A stretch of 64,000 nt of DNA, from the NCBI RefSeq assembly GCF_030369635.1, contig NZ_CP128474.1, forward strand, positions 806,001 to 870,000. Direction: 5' to 3'. Source of the DNA: Microbacterium arborescens. Lineage in GTDB: Bacteria > Actinomycetota > Actinomycetes > Actinomycetales > Microbacteriaceae. The notes below the pieces were generated by a model. The model did no database searches. It had not been told where the DNA came from and saw only the letters and a program-made list of their open reading frames with translations. Shown piece after piece: positions 51,670-61,269 of this stretch; the first letter of the stretch is position 1, and each line of letters begins with the position of its first letter. The translations under genes and the position numbers were made by a program.

Positions 51670-52566
51670 ATGACCACGAGAGCGAGCGCACCGACCGTCG
51701 TGCGCGGCCTGACCAAGAGATACGGCGACGTGACGGCCGTCGACGACGTGAGCTTCGACGTGCCCGCCGGCGGCGTGTTCGCGTTCCTCGGGACGAACGG
51801 AGCCGGCAAGTCCACGACGATCGGAGCCCTCACGACGGTGATCGAGCCGGATGCCGGTCAGCTCGAGGTCGCCGGTCACGACGTCCGGGCCGATGGCGAC
51901 GCGGTGCGCCGGGCGATCGGCGTCGTCTTCCAGGATTCCCTGCTCGACTCGGCCCTCACCGTTCGCGAGAACCTGACGGTGCGTGCGCGCCCCTACCTCG
52001 GTTCGGCCGCCGCGATCCGCGATCGCATTCAGCGGCTCGCCGACATCATCGACCTCGGCGAGTTCGTCGACCGCCGCTACGGGCGGCTCTCGGGAGGTCA
52101 GCGTCGACGGGCCGACATCGCCCGGGCGCTCCTGCACGACCCGGAGATCGTCTTCCTCGACGAGCCGACGACCGGGCTCGACCCCGCGAGCAGGCAGATG
52201 GTGTGGCGGACGATTCACGAGCTGCGCGAGCGCGTGGGGCTGACGGTCTTTCTCACGACCCATTACCTCGAAGAGACCGAGGAGGCCGACCAGGTGTGCA
52301 TCATCGACCGCGGGCGTATCGTCGCCGACGGCACTCCAGCGCAGCTGCGCGCGCGGTACAGCTCCAGCATCCTGTCGCTCGTCACCGCCGCCGGCCCCGA
52401 GAGCATCGCGGTGGCGGATGCCGCCGAGGCGCGGCGGATCCTCGCCGAACGGGGCGACGCCGTCCTCGACTTCGAGTTCCGGCACGGGCGGATGGACGAC
52501 GTCTTCCTCGCGCTGACCGGCCAGGCGGCGACCGGGAAGGCGGCGACGGGGGAGGCGACGCGATGA
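51670..52566 (+). CDS. drug-type ABC transporter ATP-binding protein (DrrA-like)
   Basis: A 298-residue ATPase with [10 protein letters not shown], a VFQDSLLD Q loop, [15 protein letters not shown] and [17 protein letters not shown], as well as the switch THYLEE. The C-terminal extension of about 80 residues ([17 protein letters not shown] and [11 protein letters not shown]) is typical of the DrrA/multidrug group. It overlaps the permease gene by four bases. The genes after that encode a two-component system that probably controls it. Confidence 0.92.
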   Translation: MTTRASAPTVVRGLTKRYGDVTAVDDVSFDVPAGGVFAFLGTNGAGKSTTIGALTTVIEPDAGQLEVAGHDVRADGDAVRRAIGVVFQDSLLDSALTVRENLTVRARPYLGSAAAIRDRIQRLADIIDLGEFVDRRYGRLSGGQRRRADIARALLHDPEIVFLDEPTTGLDPASRQMVWRTIHELRERVGLTVFLTTHYLEETEEADQVCIIDRGRIVADGTPAQLRARYSSSILSLVTAAGPESIAVADAAEARRILAERGDAVLDFEFRHGRMDDVFLALTGQAATGKAATGEATR

Positions 52567-53438
52567 AGACCGTGCAGGCCTACGTCGGGCGCAATCTCCG
52601 GCTGTTCTACCGAGACCCGCTCGGGGTGTTCTTCTCTCTCACCGGGGCCCTCGTGGTGTTCCTGCTGTACGCCCTGTTCCTCGGGCAGATGCAGGTCGAT
52701 TCGCTCGCGGCGACGCCGGGGTTCGACGCCGATGCGGCCCGCGACTTCGTCGACTCGTGGATGTTCGCCGGGGTCGTCGCCGTCGCCGCCGTCACGACCC
52801 CGCTCGGTGCGCTGTCAACCTTCGTCGAAGACGCCGCGACCGGACGGTTCCGCGACTTCCTCGTCTCACCCGTGCGTCGCGCGCAGCTCGTGCTCGGTTA
52901 TCTCGGGTCGGCGTTCATCATCGGCCTGATCACCACGCTCATCGTGCTCGTCGTGGCCCTCGCCTACCTCGGGCTGACCGGCCGCACCCTGCCCGACGCC
53001 GGACAGATCACCCGCATCGTGCTGTGGACCGTGCTCTCGGTGGCGGCGTACACGGCGCTCTGGGCGTTCGTGGTGTCGTTCCTGCGCACGAGCGGCTCGT
53101 ACTCGGGGCTGTCGACGCTCGTCGGAACCCTGACCGGCTTCGTCGCGGGGGCGTACATCCCCGTCGGCTCGTTCCCCGACGCGGTGCGGGATGCCGTCGG
53201 CGTCCTCCCGTTCGCCCAATCGGCGATGCTCGTCCGACGCGAGTTCGCCGTCGATCCGCTCGATCGCCTCGCGAGCGGCGCTCCCGGCGCAGTCGAGGAG
53301 CTGAGCCGGATCTACGGACTCGACCTTCAGGTGGGGACGGCGACCGTACCGGTCTGGGTCGCGGCGGTCGTCCTGGCTGTGGTTGCCGTCGCGTTCACGG
53401 TGCTCGCCGCCGCCCGCATCCGCGCCCGCATCCGCTGA
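52563..53438 (+). CDS. ABC-2 type transporter permease (DrrB-like)
   Basis: A 291-residue permease with six predicted helices and the ABC-2 arrangement: the first helix after LRLFYRDPLGVFFSL, a long loop, then the core helices, with TGRFRDFLVSPVRRAQLVLGY as coupling region. ATG 52563 overlaps the ATPase stop. Export of a drug, lipid or peptide is expected; the substrate is unknown. Confidence 0.9.
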   Translation: MKTVQAYVGRNLRLFYRDPLGVFFSLTGALVVFLLYALFLGQMQVDSLAATPGFDADAARDFVDSWMFAGVVAVAAVTTPLGALSTFVEDAATGRFRDFLVSPVRRAQLVLGYLGSAFIIGLITTLIVLVVALAYLGLTGRTLPDAGQITRIVLWTVLSVAAYTALWAFVVSFLRTSGSYSGLSTLVGTLTGFVAGAYIPVGSFPDAVRDAVGVLPFAQSAMLVRREFAVDPLDRLASGAPGAVEELSRIYGLDLQVGTATVPVWVAAVVLAVVAVAFTVLAAARIRARIR

Positions 53439-53453
53439 GGGCAGGATGGTGTC

Positions 53454-54629
53454 GTGATCAGTCGCAGCTGGGTGGATGTCGCCGTCGGTGTCGTGCTCGC
53501 CCTCGGCGTCGGCATCCTCGCGGCCGCGGGAGAGACGGCCCGGCTGCCGTGGGCGGTCGCGGGCCTGGTGCTCCTGCTCGCGGCGTATCTCTTCGCACGG
53601 CCCTCCGCCGGAGCGGAGGATCCCCGGCGGTTCGCGGTGTTCCTCGCCGTCGCGACGGTCTCGATCGCGGCGATGACCTTCGGCGAGGTCTCCCTCGCGA
53701 CGATGCAGGTCATCGTGTATCCGCTGGTGTGGATCTTCGCCCCGCTGCGGCGTGACGGTGTCGTGGGATCGCTTCTGGTCGGCGCGGGGATGCTCGTCGG
53801 GTACGCCGGCGGCTTCGGTTTCGCTCCCGACGCCCTGCTGGAGGCCACCGTGGTGGCGGTGCTCTCGGCGGCGTTCTCGATCGCGATGGGGTGGTGGATC
53901 TCGGCGATCGCCGCGTATGGCACGGAGCGTGCGCGTCTGCTCGACGAGCTCTCGCGCGCGCAGCAGCAGGTCGAGGCACTCAGCCGTGACAAGGGCGCCG
54001 CCGACGAGCGCGAGCATCTGGCCCGTGAGATCCACGACACCCTCGCGCAGACCCTCGCCGGGATCGTCATGCTCGCCGAACAGGCCGGACGGCGCTCGCG
54101 AACGGGCGACGTCGAGGGTGCCACCGCGGCGGTCGAGCGCCTCGAAGTGGCCGCCCGTGACGCGCTCACCGAGGCGCGCGCCATCGTCGCGCGGACCGCC
54201 GCCGTCCCCGCCGACCCCGTGCTCGGTGCCGCGGTCGAACGACTCGCGGAACGCTTCCGCGCCGACACGGGGCTGGAGATCTCCGTCGTCGACACGGCAT
54301 CCGGAACCGATCGCGAGACCCAGGTCGTCGCGTTGCGCTGCCTGCAGGAAGCGCTCGCCAATGTGCGCAAGCACGCGGGAGCCGCGCGGGTCACGGTGTC
54401 GCTCTCCGGTGAGGAGGACGGCGCCCTTCGGCTGGTCGTCGAGGACGACGGGCGCGGGTTCGACGTCTCGTCCCCGCGCACCGGCTACGGCCTCGACGGC
54501 ATGAGCGATCGGGTGGCGCTCGCGGGCGGCACCGTCGAGGTCGCCGCTGCGGCGGGTGCGGGGACGACCCTGTCGATCCGGTTGCCCGCGCCGACCGCGC
54601 CGCGGGCTCCCATGGGGGTGCGGGCATGA
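53454..54629 (+). CDS. NarL-type sensor histidine kinase
   Basis: A 391-residue membrane kinase with six N-terminal helices and short loops. The HisKA_3 site is HLAREIHDTLAQTLAGIVML; the ATPase domain has ANVRKHAGAARVTVSL and GYGLDGMSDRVALAGG. It starts with GTG 53454, 15 bases after the ABC permease, and overlaps the response regulator by four bases. This arrangement of ABC transporter plus kinase and regulator is typical for export systems induced by the compound they remove. Confidence 0.92.
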   Translation: MISRSWVDVAVGVVLALGVGILAAAGETARLPWAVAGLVLLLAAYLFARPSAGAEDPRRFAVFLAVATVSIAAMTFGEVSLATMQVIVYPLVWIFAPLRRDGVVGSLLVGAGMLVGYAGGFGFAPDALLEATVVAVLSAAFSIAMGWWISAIAAYGTERARLLDELSRAQQQVEALSRDKGAADEREHLAREIHDTLAQTLAGIVMLAEQAGRRSRTGDVEGATAAVERLEVAARDALTEARAIVARTAAVPADPVLGAAVERLAERFRADTGLEISVVDTASGTDRETQVVALRCLQEALANVRKHAGAARVTVSLSGEEDGALRLVVEDDGRGFDVSSPRTGYGLDGMSDRVALAGGTVEVAAAAGAGTTLSIRLPAPTAPRAPMGVRA

Positions 54630-55261
54630 TCCGCCTGCTGATCGCCGACGACCACCCGATCGTCCGGTCGGGTCTGGCCGGTCTGCTCGCGGACGAGCCC
54701 GGGTTCGATGTGATCGCGGAGGCCGCCGACGGGGGCGAGGCCGTCCGCCTCGCCGGCGAGACGCGTCCCGACGTCGTCCTCATGGACCTGCGGATGCCGG
54801 TGCTCGACGGCGTCGCGGCCACGGCACGCATCGTGGCGGCGCGCGACGGCGGCGCGGGCCCGCGGGTGTTGATCCTCACCACCTACGAGAGCGACGACCA
54901 GATCCTCGCCGCGATCGAGGCCGGAGCCAGCGGGTATCTGCTGAAGGCCGCGCCGCGCGAGGAGATCGTGGCCGGCATCCGGTCGGTCGCCGCCGGGCAG
55001 ACCGCTCTCTCGCCGGCCGTCGCGGTGCGGTTGGTGGAACGGATGCGGCAACCGGAGGCCGCGGCATCCGCTCTCACTCCGCGCGAGACGGACGTGCTGC
55101 GCCTCGTCGCGGCGGGGCACGGCAACAAGCAGATCGCGGTGCAGCTGGGGATCGGCGAGTCGACGGTCAAGACGCATCTGCTGCGCGTGTACGACAAACT
55201 CGGCGTCGACGGTCGCACCCGAGCCGTGACCCTCGCGCTGGAGCGCGGCCTGCTTCCCTGA
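54626..55261 (+). CDS. NarL/LuxR-family response regulator
   Basis: A 211-residue response regulator with intact receiver (LLIADDHPIV, DVVLMDLRMPVLDG, ILTTYESDDQI, GYLLKAAPREE) and a LuxR helix-turn-helix (LTPRETDVLRLVAAGHGNKQ, IGESTVKTHLLRVYDKLGV). It is encoded with its kinase and probably activates the upstream ABC genes. Confidence 0.94.
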   Translation: MIRLLIADDHPIVRSGLAGLLADEPGFDVIAEAADGGEAVRLAGETRPDVVLMDLRMPVLDGVAATARIVAARDGGAGPRVLILTTYESDDQILAAIEAGASGYLLKAAPREEIVAGIRSVAAGQTALSPAVAVRLVERMRQPEAAASALTPRETDVLRLVAAGHGNKQIAVQLGIGESTVKTHLLRVYDKLGVDGRTRAVTLALERGLLP

Positions 55262-55353
55262 CCCTGCGCCCGAGACGATCGTTACGCGGTCGTCACGTGG
55301 GGGATCGGGGGCTGTTCTAGCGTGGGTGCGAGGGACGACGGGGGAGAAGCCGG

Positions 55354-56376
55354 ATGCGGGTGCGGGTCGGGATGCGGAGGTGGATGCCGGCTGCTACTGC
55401 GGCGGCTGCGGGCGGTGCGCTGGTGCTGTCGCTGGCGGGGTGCGCGGCGATCCCCTTCGGGCCGCCGCCCATCCGTGACGTCGCGACCGTTTCCGACACG
55501 ATCTCGTGCCCGGAGTTCACGGCCGATCCGCCTGCCGGTGCCGGTCTTCTCCCGGAAGCGTTCGAGGCCGTGGCGGTGTTGGAGTGCGCAAACGGGGTGA
55601 CGCGCGAGGATGCCGACGGCGTCATCGCCGGAACCGAGATCGTTCGTTACGAGGGCGACCTGTCGGAGTTCCTCGACGCGATGGCGGCGCCCAGCGACCC
55701 CGGTCCGGCAGAGGTCTGCCCGGCCGTCGGGTACGGATTCCGCGCTCTTTGGGCGACGGATGCGGCGGGCCGCTTCGCGCCGCTGTCGTTCCCGCTGACC
55801 GCGTGCGGCGGCCCGAAGGAGGACGAGCCGCTCGCCGCCCTGGCTCGGCTCGAGGTCGTCGACCGTACGTTCTCGGACGCCGTGCGCGTCGAGCTCCGTG
55901 AGGCGACGGCGGCGGGCTGCTCGACGCGCGCCGGCGTGGCCCCGCTCGAGATCCTCGGGTGGACGCCTCTCGAGGCGCAGGCGCAGGCGCAGGCGCCGGT
56001 CGACGTCGCCGAAGCGATGGTGTGCGCCTACGAGGCGGACGCCTCCGAAGGCCTGGACGCCCCAGCCGGGACGCCGAGCGTGATCGGCGATGGGGGCCTG
56101 TTCGCCGGGGCGTTCTCGCTCGACGCCGAATCGGCGCGTGCGGTGTTCACCGCCGCGGCCGCCGCCCCCGCCAGCCCTACCGCGGCCCGGGACTGTGGTG
56201 AGGCGGCATCCCGTTTCGTCGTGGTGCACCCGCGCGCGACGAGCGCCGGCGACGCTCCGGTGCCGGTGACGGTCGAACTCGACGGCTGCCAGCGCGTCGT
56301 CGGCACCGACTTGCAGGCCCGGCCCGCTCCGCCCGAGCTGATCGCCCTCCTCCTCTCCGCCCTCCCCACCCCCTGA
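55354..56376 (+). CDS. lipoprotein of unknown function
   Basis: A 340-residue secreted lipoprotein. The signal sequence is basic, then hydrophobic (AAAAGGALVLSLAGCAA) with lipobox LAGC. The mature part has six or more Cys, suggesting disulfides (for example TISCPEF, VLECANG, AEVCPAVGYGF, LTACGGP, MVCAYEA, ARDCGEA). A QAQAQA stretch lies near residue 210. I do not recognise a domain. ATG 55354 is used; ATG 55372 would also allow a signal peptide. The N-terminal Cys-flanked segment vaguely recalls the septum-formation type of actinobacterial lipoproteins, but that is not a firm call. Confidence 0.75.
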   Translation: MRVRVGMRRWMPAATAAAAGGALVLSLAGCAAIPFGPPPIRDVATVSDTISCPEFTADPPAGAGLLPEAFEAVAVLECANGVTREDADGVIAGTEIVRYEGDLSEFLDAMAAPSDPGPAEVCPAVGYGFRALWATDAAGRFAPLSFPLTACGGPKEDEPLAALARLEVVDRTFSDAVRVELREATAAGCSTRAGVAPLEILGWTPLEAQAQAQAPVDVAEAMVCAYEADASEGLDAPAGTPSVIGDGGLFAGAFSLDAESARAVFTAAAAAPASPTAARDCGEAASRFVVVHPRATSAGDAPVPVTVELDGCQRVVGTDLQARPAPPELIALLLSALPTP

Positions 56377-56392
56377 CCCCCCATCCCTCTCT

Positions 56393-56458
56393 CCGTCGAC
56401 TCGCCAGCAACTGCGGATGCGTGGGGTGCGGGATCCGCGTTTCGTGGCGAGTCGACGG
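56393..56458. repeat. Palindromic intergenic repeat, family B copy 2
   Basis: CCGTCGACTCGCCA at 56393-56406 pairs perfectly with 56445-56458; GCGGAT (56413-56418) pairs with ATCCGC (56433-56438) inside. It lies between the convergent lipoprotein and aceB genes. Confidence 0.9.
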
Positions 56459-56470
56459 GGTGACCGGGGG

Positions 56471-58156
56471 TCAGAGGTACTTCGCGTAGGCGGGGAGGGT
56501 CAGGAACGCGGGGAAGTCCGAGCCCAGCGCGACCTCGCGGAACAGGGCGGAGGCGTCGTCGAAGCGGTCGTCGTCGCGGCGCTCGACCTCGGCGAGGACA
56601 TCGTCGACGAGCCCATCGACCCACTCTCGGGTGATCGGCCTACCGTCATCCGTCGTCCGGTCCTGGTGGATCCACTGCCAGATCTGCGAGCGGCTGATCT
56701 CGGCCGTGGCGGCATCCTCCATCAGGTCGTCGATCGCGACGGCGCCGATGCCCCGCAGCCACGCCTCGAGATAGCGCACGGCGACCGACACGTTGGCGCG
56801 AACCCCGGCCGTGGTGATCGGCAGTCCGATGTGACAGTCGATCAGTTCGGATGCCGCGACCTCGACGTCGTCGCGCTGGCGGTCGAGCTGGTTCGGGCGC
56901 TCGCCGAGCACGGCGTCGAACTCCGCGCGAGCGACGGGGATGAGGTCGGGGTGCGCGACCCACGTGCCGTCGAACCCGTCGCCCGCCTCGCGCCGCTTGT
57001 CGGCGGCGACCTTCTCGAACGCAGCCCGGGTGACCTCGGGGTTCCGTCGGTTGGGGATGAACGCGCTCATTCCGCCGATGGCATGCGCCCCGCGGCGGTG
57101 GCACGTCTTCACGAGCAGCTCTGTGTAGGCACGCATGAACGGCACCGTCATCGTGACCGCGCTGCGGTCGGGCAGCACGAACCGGGCCCCGCGACCGCGG
57201 TAGTTCTTGATCATCGAGAAAATGTAATCCCAGCGGCCGGCGTTGAGGCCCGCGCAGTGGTCGCGGAGGGCGAAGAGGATCTCGTCCATCTCGAAGGCCG
57301 CGGGAAGCGTCTCGATCAGAACGGTTGCGCGGATCGTGCCGTGAGGCAGCCCGAGGCGTCGCTCCGTGAACGAGAAGACGTCGTCCCACAGCTGCGCTTC
57401 CGCGCTCGACTCGAGCTTGGCGAGGTAGAAGTACGGCCCGCGGCCGTTCTCGACGAGCCGCACAGCATTGTGGAACGCGTACAGGCCGAAGTCGACGAGT
57501 GACCCCGACGCGTCGAGGGTGCGACCCGTGCGATCGGTGTAGGCGAGGTGCTTCTCGGTGAGGTGCCAGCCGCGCGGGCGCATGACGATCGTCGGCGTGC
57601 GCTCCGCGGTGACGGCGTACCGCCGCCCGTCGGGGCCCGTGTGCTCGAGCTCGCCGCGGACCGCATCGCGCAGCGACAGCTGCCCGCCGATGACGTTTCG
57701 CCAGGTGGGCGAGGTCGCGTCCTCCTGGTCGGCGAGCCACACCCGCGCCCCGGAGTTCAGGGCGTTGATCGTCATCTTCGGGTCTGTCGGGCCCGTGATC
57801 TCGACCCGGCGGTCCTCGAGGCCCGGGCCGGCGCCCGCGACCCGCCACGAAGCATCCTCGCGGATGTGCGCCGTGTCGCTGCGGAACGAGGGGTCGACGC
57901 CGTTGCCGATCTCGAAGCGGCGCCGCATCCGGTCGGCGAGTCGGTCGTGGCGTCGCCCCGCGAAGCGGTCGTGCAGCGCCGTGACGAAGTCGAGGGCATC
58001 GGGGGTCAGGATCTCGTCGAAGCGCGGGTGCATCTCGCCGCGCACCTCGATCGCGGGTTCGTGGGTCTGCACCGCGACGGGCCCCGTCCAGGCGCGCCGC
58101 CGTGTCTCTGCGGGTGTCTCGGTGTGTGTCTCGGTGTGTGTCTCTGTAATGGTCAT
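56471..58156 (-). CDS. aceB: malate synthase A
   Basis: The second enzyme of the glyoxylate bypass, joining glyoxylate and acetyl-CoA to malate. The 561-residue protein is of the A type. It has EVRGEMHPRFDEILTPDAL near the N-terminus, the core LADQEDATSPTWRN, RPRGWHLTEKH, LIETLPAAFEMDEIL with the metal-binding Glu, GRWDYIFSMIK and GTWVAHPDLIPVA. A Thr/Glu-rich N-terminal run (ETHTETHTETPAE) precedes the conserved part and is encoded by short GTGTCTCGGT-type repeats. It is downstream of aceA on the same strand, with palindrome B3 between them. Confidence 0.96.
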   Translation of the reverse strand: MTITETHTETHTETPAETRRRAWTGPVAVQTHEPAIEVRGEMHPRFDEILTPDALDFVTALHDRFAGRRHDRLADRMRRRFEIGNGVDPSFRSDTAHIREDASWRVAGAGPGLEDRRVEITGPTDPKMTINALNSGARVWLADQEDATSPTWRNVIGGQLSLRDAVRGELEHTGPDGRRYAVTAERTPTIVMRPRGWHLTEKHLAYTDRTGRTLDASGSLVDFGLYAFHNAVRLVENGRGPYFYLAKLESSAEAQLWDDVFSFTERRLGLPHGTIRATVLIETLPAAFEMDEILFALRDHCAGLNAGRWDYIFSMIKNYRGRGARFVLPDRSAVTMTVPFMRAYTELLVKTCHRRGAHAIGGMSAFIPNRRNPEVTRAAFEKVAADKRREAGDGFDGTWVAHPDLIPVARAEFDAVLGERPNQLDRQRDDVEVAASELIDCHIGLPITTAGVRANVSVAVRYLEAWLRGIGAVAIDDLMEDAATAEISRSQIWQWIHQDRTTDDGRPITREWVDGLVDDVLAEVERRDDDRFDDASALFREVALGSDFPAFLTLPAYAKYL

Positions 58157-58182
58157 GGTCTCGTCTCCTGTGGAGGTTCGCG

Positions 58183-58244
58183 GTCGAGTCGCCAGGATGC
58201 GCGGATGTCAGGGGTGCCGAACCGGCAATTCCTGGCGACTCGAC
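58183..58244. repeat. Palindromic intergenic repeat, family B copy 3, between aceA and aceB
   Basis: GTCGAGTCGCCAGGA at 58183-58197 pairs perfectly with 58230-58244. Relative to copies 1 and 2, GACTC has become GAGTC in one arm and the opposite arm has changed to match. This copy is inside an operon-like gene pair rather than at a convergent junction, so it may be an mRNA processing or attenuation element between aceA and aceB. Confidence 0.9.
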
Positions 58245-58253
58245 GGGGCGGGG

Positions 58254-59561
58254 TCAGAACTGGGATGCCTCGGTCGATCCGGCCAGGGCGAGGGTGGCGC
58301 TGTCGGGGTTGAGCGCCGTCGAGAGGGTGTCGAAGTAGCCGGTGCCTGCTTCGCGCTGGTGACGTGTGGCGGTGTAGCCGTGGGCCTCGGCGTCGAACTC
58401 CGCCTGCTGCAGCTCGACATAGGCGCTCATGGCGCGATCGGCGTAGCCGCGGGCGAGCTCGAACATCGAGTGGTTGACGGCGTGGAAGCCAGCGAGGGTG
58501 ATGAACTGGAACCGGTACCCGAGCTCGGCGAGCTCGGCTTGGAACGTCGCGATCTGCGCGTCGCTGAGGTGCCGTTTCCAGTTGAAGCTCGGCGAGCAGT
58601 TGTAGGCGAGCAGCTTTCCGGGGTGCTCGGCGTGCACGGCTGCGGCGAACTCGCGGGCCAACTCGATGTCGGGCTCGCCGGTCTCGACCCACAGCAGGTC
58701 GGCGTAGGGCGCGAAGGCCAGACCGCGCGCGATGACGGGGTCGATTCCGGGGCGCGTGCGGTAGAAGCCCTCGCTCGTGCGCTCGCCGGTGAGGAAGGGA
58801 CGGTCGTGCTCGTCGACGTCGCTCGTGATGAGGTCGGCGCCCAGCGCATCGGTGCGAGCGATGACGATCGCGGGGACGCCCGCGACATCCCCGGCCAGCC
58901 GCGCCGCGTTGAGCGTGCGGATGTGCTGGGCGGTGGGCACGAGCACCTTTCCGCCGAGGTGGCCGCACTTCTTCTCGCTCGCGAGCTGGTCCTCCCAGTG
59001 GGTGCCGGCCGCGCCCGCGGCGATGAGGGATGCCGCGAGCTCGTAGGCGTTGAGCGGACCGCCGAAGCCCGCCTCGCCGTCGGCGACGATCGGAGCGAGC
59101 CAGTCGCGGGTGCGGTCGCCCTCGGCGTGCTCGATCTGGTCCTGACGCAGCAGCGCGTTCGTGATGCGCCGGACGACGGCGGGCACGGAGTTGGCGGGGT
59201 ACAGGCTCTGGTCAGGGTAGGTCTGACCGGCGAGGTTGGCGTCAGCGGCGACCTGCCATCCGGAGAGGTAGATCGCCTTCAGGCCGGCGCGCACCTGCTG
59301 GACGGCCTGGCCGCCCGTGTAGGCGCCGAGCGCGCGGACGTAGTCCTCGGTGTGGAGGAGGTTCCACAGCGACTCCGCGCCCCGGCGGGCGAGGGTCGCG
59401 TCCTCGCGTACCGAGCCGCGCAGCCGGATGACGTCGTGGGCGCCGTAGGTGCGCTCGATGCCGTCCCAGCGCGGGTCGTTCTGCCACAGCTCCTCGAGCT
59501 CGACAGCGGTCTGGGTCTGGTCGCCGGGCCGCAGCGGACCCGGAGCGGGAATCGTGGTCAT
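58254..59561 (-). CDS. aceA: isocitrate lyase
   Basis: The first enzyme of the glyoxylate bypass, splitting isocitrate into glyoxylate and succinate, needed for growth on acetate or fatty acids. The 435-residue length matches the short bacterial form. The catalytic signature is [17 protein letters not shown] with the active-site Cys. Other typical segments are [47 protein letters not shown] and [10 protein letters not shown]. Its promoter faces the divergent ramB-like regulator. Confidence 0.97.
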   Translation of the reverse strand: MTTIPAPGPLRPGDQTQTAVELEELWQNDPRWDGIERTYGAHDVIRLRGSVREDATLARRGAESLWNLLHTEDYVRALGAYTGGQAVQQVRAGLKAIYLSGWQVAADANLAGQTYPDQSLYPANSVPAVVRRITNALLRQDQIEHAEGDRTRDWLAPIVADGEAGFGGPLNAYELAASLIAAGAAGTHWEDQLASEKKCGHLGGKVLVPTAQHIRTLNAARLAGDVAGVPAIVIARTDALGADLITSDVDEHDRPFLTGERTSEGFYRTRPGIDPVIARGLAFAPYADLLWVETGEPDIELAREFAAAVHAEHPGKLLAYNCSPSFNWKRHLSDAQIATFQAELAELGYRFQFITLAGFHAVNHSMFELARGYADRAMSAYVELQQAEFDAEAHGYTATRHQREAGTGYFDTLSTALNPDSATLALAGSTEASQF

Positions 59562-59650
59562 CTCGGTCTCCTTCGTCGGAACGGGCTGCTCTGCCCGTCG
59601 TGGAGACCACTGTGTGCGAAGGAGCGGTCTTGTCCCGGGCGGATCCGCGG

Positions 59651-59670
59651 AGAAGATCGGCCGATCTTCT
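59651..59670. promoter_or_regulatory. perfect 20-base palindrome between aceA and ramB
   Basis: AGAAGATCGGCCGATCTTCT is a perfect inverted repeat in the 131-base region between the divergent aceA and the XRE-type regulator. It starts 90 bases upstream of aceA and ends 23 bases before the regulator gene, a good position for both autoregulation and control of the glyoxylate genes. Confidence 0.75.
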
Positions 59671-59692
59671 GCTTTCGTGACAGAATCCCGCC

Positions 59693-61177
59693 ATGACGCG
59701 CGAGGATGCCGTCGCCGCCGCAGGGTCGGCGCTCGACGATGAGGACATGGACGCCTTCACGATCGGCCGGCGCATCCGGCAGATCCGAACCGGACGCGGA
59801 ATGAACCTGGATGACCTCGCCGCTGCCGTCGGACGGGCGCCGAGCCAGCTCTCGATGATCGAGAACGGCCGCCGCGAGCCGAAGCTCTCGTTGCTGCGGA
59901 CGATCGCGCGCGCACTCGGGACCTCGCTCGACGCGCTGCTCGAATCAGAAGAGCTCGATCCTCGCGCCGCGCTCGAGATCGATGTGGCCCGGGCGATGGG
60001 GGGTCCGACCTTCCGCAGTGCTGGGATCGCGCCGTTCCGCATCCCGCGGGCGGTGCCCGACGAGGTCCTGCGCGCCCTCCTCGCGCTGCAGGGCGAGATC
60101 GAGCGGCTGCACGACGAGCGTGCGGCGACCCCCGAAGAGGCCCGACGCGCCAACGTCGCCCTGCGCCGCCTCATGCGGACGCAGAACAACTACTTCCCCG
60201 AGTTGGAGCAGCAGGCGCGGGAGCTGCTCGCGGCGGTCGGGCACCCGGGCGGACCTGTGACGCAGCGCACCGCCAGCGACATCGCGGGTCATCTGGGCTT
60301 CAGCATCCACTACGTCGCCGATCTGCCGCAGACGACCCGCAGCGTCGCGGACCTCGCCAACGGGCGGCTCTACCTGTCGAGTCGTCTCTCCGCGTCGACC
60401 CCCGCCGATCCCCGCACCGCGGTGCTGCAGGCGCTGTCGAGCCGCATCCTCGGGCACACCGAGCCGACGAGCTACGACGAGTTCCTCCGGCAGCGCGTGG
60501 AGACCAACTACCTCACCGGCGCGCTCCTGATCCCCGAAGCGGATGCCGCACCGGCGCTGCGTGAGGCGAAGGAGCGCCGCGCGATCTCGATCGAGGATCT
60601 GCGCGACGCGTACTCGGTGTCGTACGAGACCGCCGCGCATCGGTTCACGAATCTCGCGACCGAGCACCTGGGCATCGCGGTGCACTTCCTCAAGGTGCAC
60701 GAGTCGGGCACGATCACCAAGGCGTACGAGAACGACGACGTCGACTTCCCGACCGACCGCCTGGGGGCCATCGAAGGACAGCTGTGCTGCCGGGAGTGGA
60801 CGAGTCGCACCGTCTTCGACGTCGATGACCGGTTCAACCCGTACTACCAGTACACCGACACCGGTAACGGCACCTACTGGTGCACGGCCCGCGTCGAGCA
60901 TTCGAGCGAGGGTGCGCACTCCGTCAGCGTCGGGGTGCGGTTCGACGATACGAAGTGGTTCCTCGGGCGCGACACGCCCCATCGCGGAGTGTCGCGGCAC
61001 TCGGTCGACGTGTGCTGTCGGCGCGCGCCGGCCGATCTCGAGGAGCGGTGGCGCTCCGCCGCCTGGCCGAATGTGAAGACCCCGCGCACGCTGCTGGCGA
61101 CCCTTCCGACGGGAGCCTTCCCGGGCGTCGACACGACCGACCTCTACGCATTCCTGGAGGCGCACGCCCCCTCCTGA
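59693..61177 (+). CDS. ramB: RamB-like regulator of acetate/glyoxylate metabolism
   Basis: A 494-residue regulator with an N-terminal XRE helix-turn-helix ([20 protein letters not shown], then [19 protein letters not shown]), a central ImmA/IrrE-like region (residues about 190-330) and the C-terminal DUF2083-type region ([29 protein letters not shown]). This is the build of Corynebacterium RamB and mycobacterial Rv0465c, which repress acetate and glyoxylate genes. Its position next to aceA supports the call. The ImmA/IrrE region lacks a clear HExxH, so it is probably a sensor and not a protease. ATG 59693 is used; ATG 59747 is a possible shorter start. Confidence 0.9.
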   Translation: MTREDAVAAAGSALDDEDMDAFTIGRRIRQIRTGRGMNLDDLAAAVGRAPSQLSMIENGRREPKLSLLRTIARALGTSLDALLESEELDPRAALEIDVARAMGGPTFRSAGIAPFRIPRAVPDEVLRALLALQGEIERLHDERAATPEEARRANVALRRLMRTQNNYFPELEQQARELLAAVGHPGGPVTQRTASDIAGHLGFSIHYVADLPQTTRSVADLANGRLYLSSRLSASTPADPRTAVLQALSSRILGHTEPTSYDEFLRQRVETNYLTGALLIPEADAAPALREAKERRAISIEDLRDAYSVSYETAAHRFTNLATEHLGIAVHFLKVHESGTITKAYENDDVDFPTDRLGAIEGQLCCREWTSRTVFDVDDRFNPYYQYTDTGNGTYWCTARVEHSSEGAHSVSVGVRFDDTKWFLGRDTPHRGVSRHSVDVCCRRAPADLEERWRSAAWPNVKTPRTLLATLPTGAFPGVDTTDLYAFLEAHAPS

Positions 61178-61190
61178 CCGGCGCCGCATC

Positions 61191-61256
61191 CCGTCGACTC
61201 GCCAAAAACGGCGGATGCAGCGGGGCCCGGACCCGCGTTTCGTGGCGACTCGACGG
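61191..61256. repeat. Palindromic intergenic repeat, family B copy 4
   Basis: CCGTCGACTCGCCA at 61191-61204 faces TGGCGACTCGACGG at 61243-61256, leaving one C:C mismatch in the stem. The inner part resembles copy 2 (GACCCGCGTTTCG versus GATCCGCGTTTCG). It lies between the convergent ramB-like gene and the next leftward gene. Confidence 0.9.
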
Positions 61257-61269
61257 GAGGAGTCGGGAC

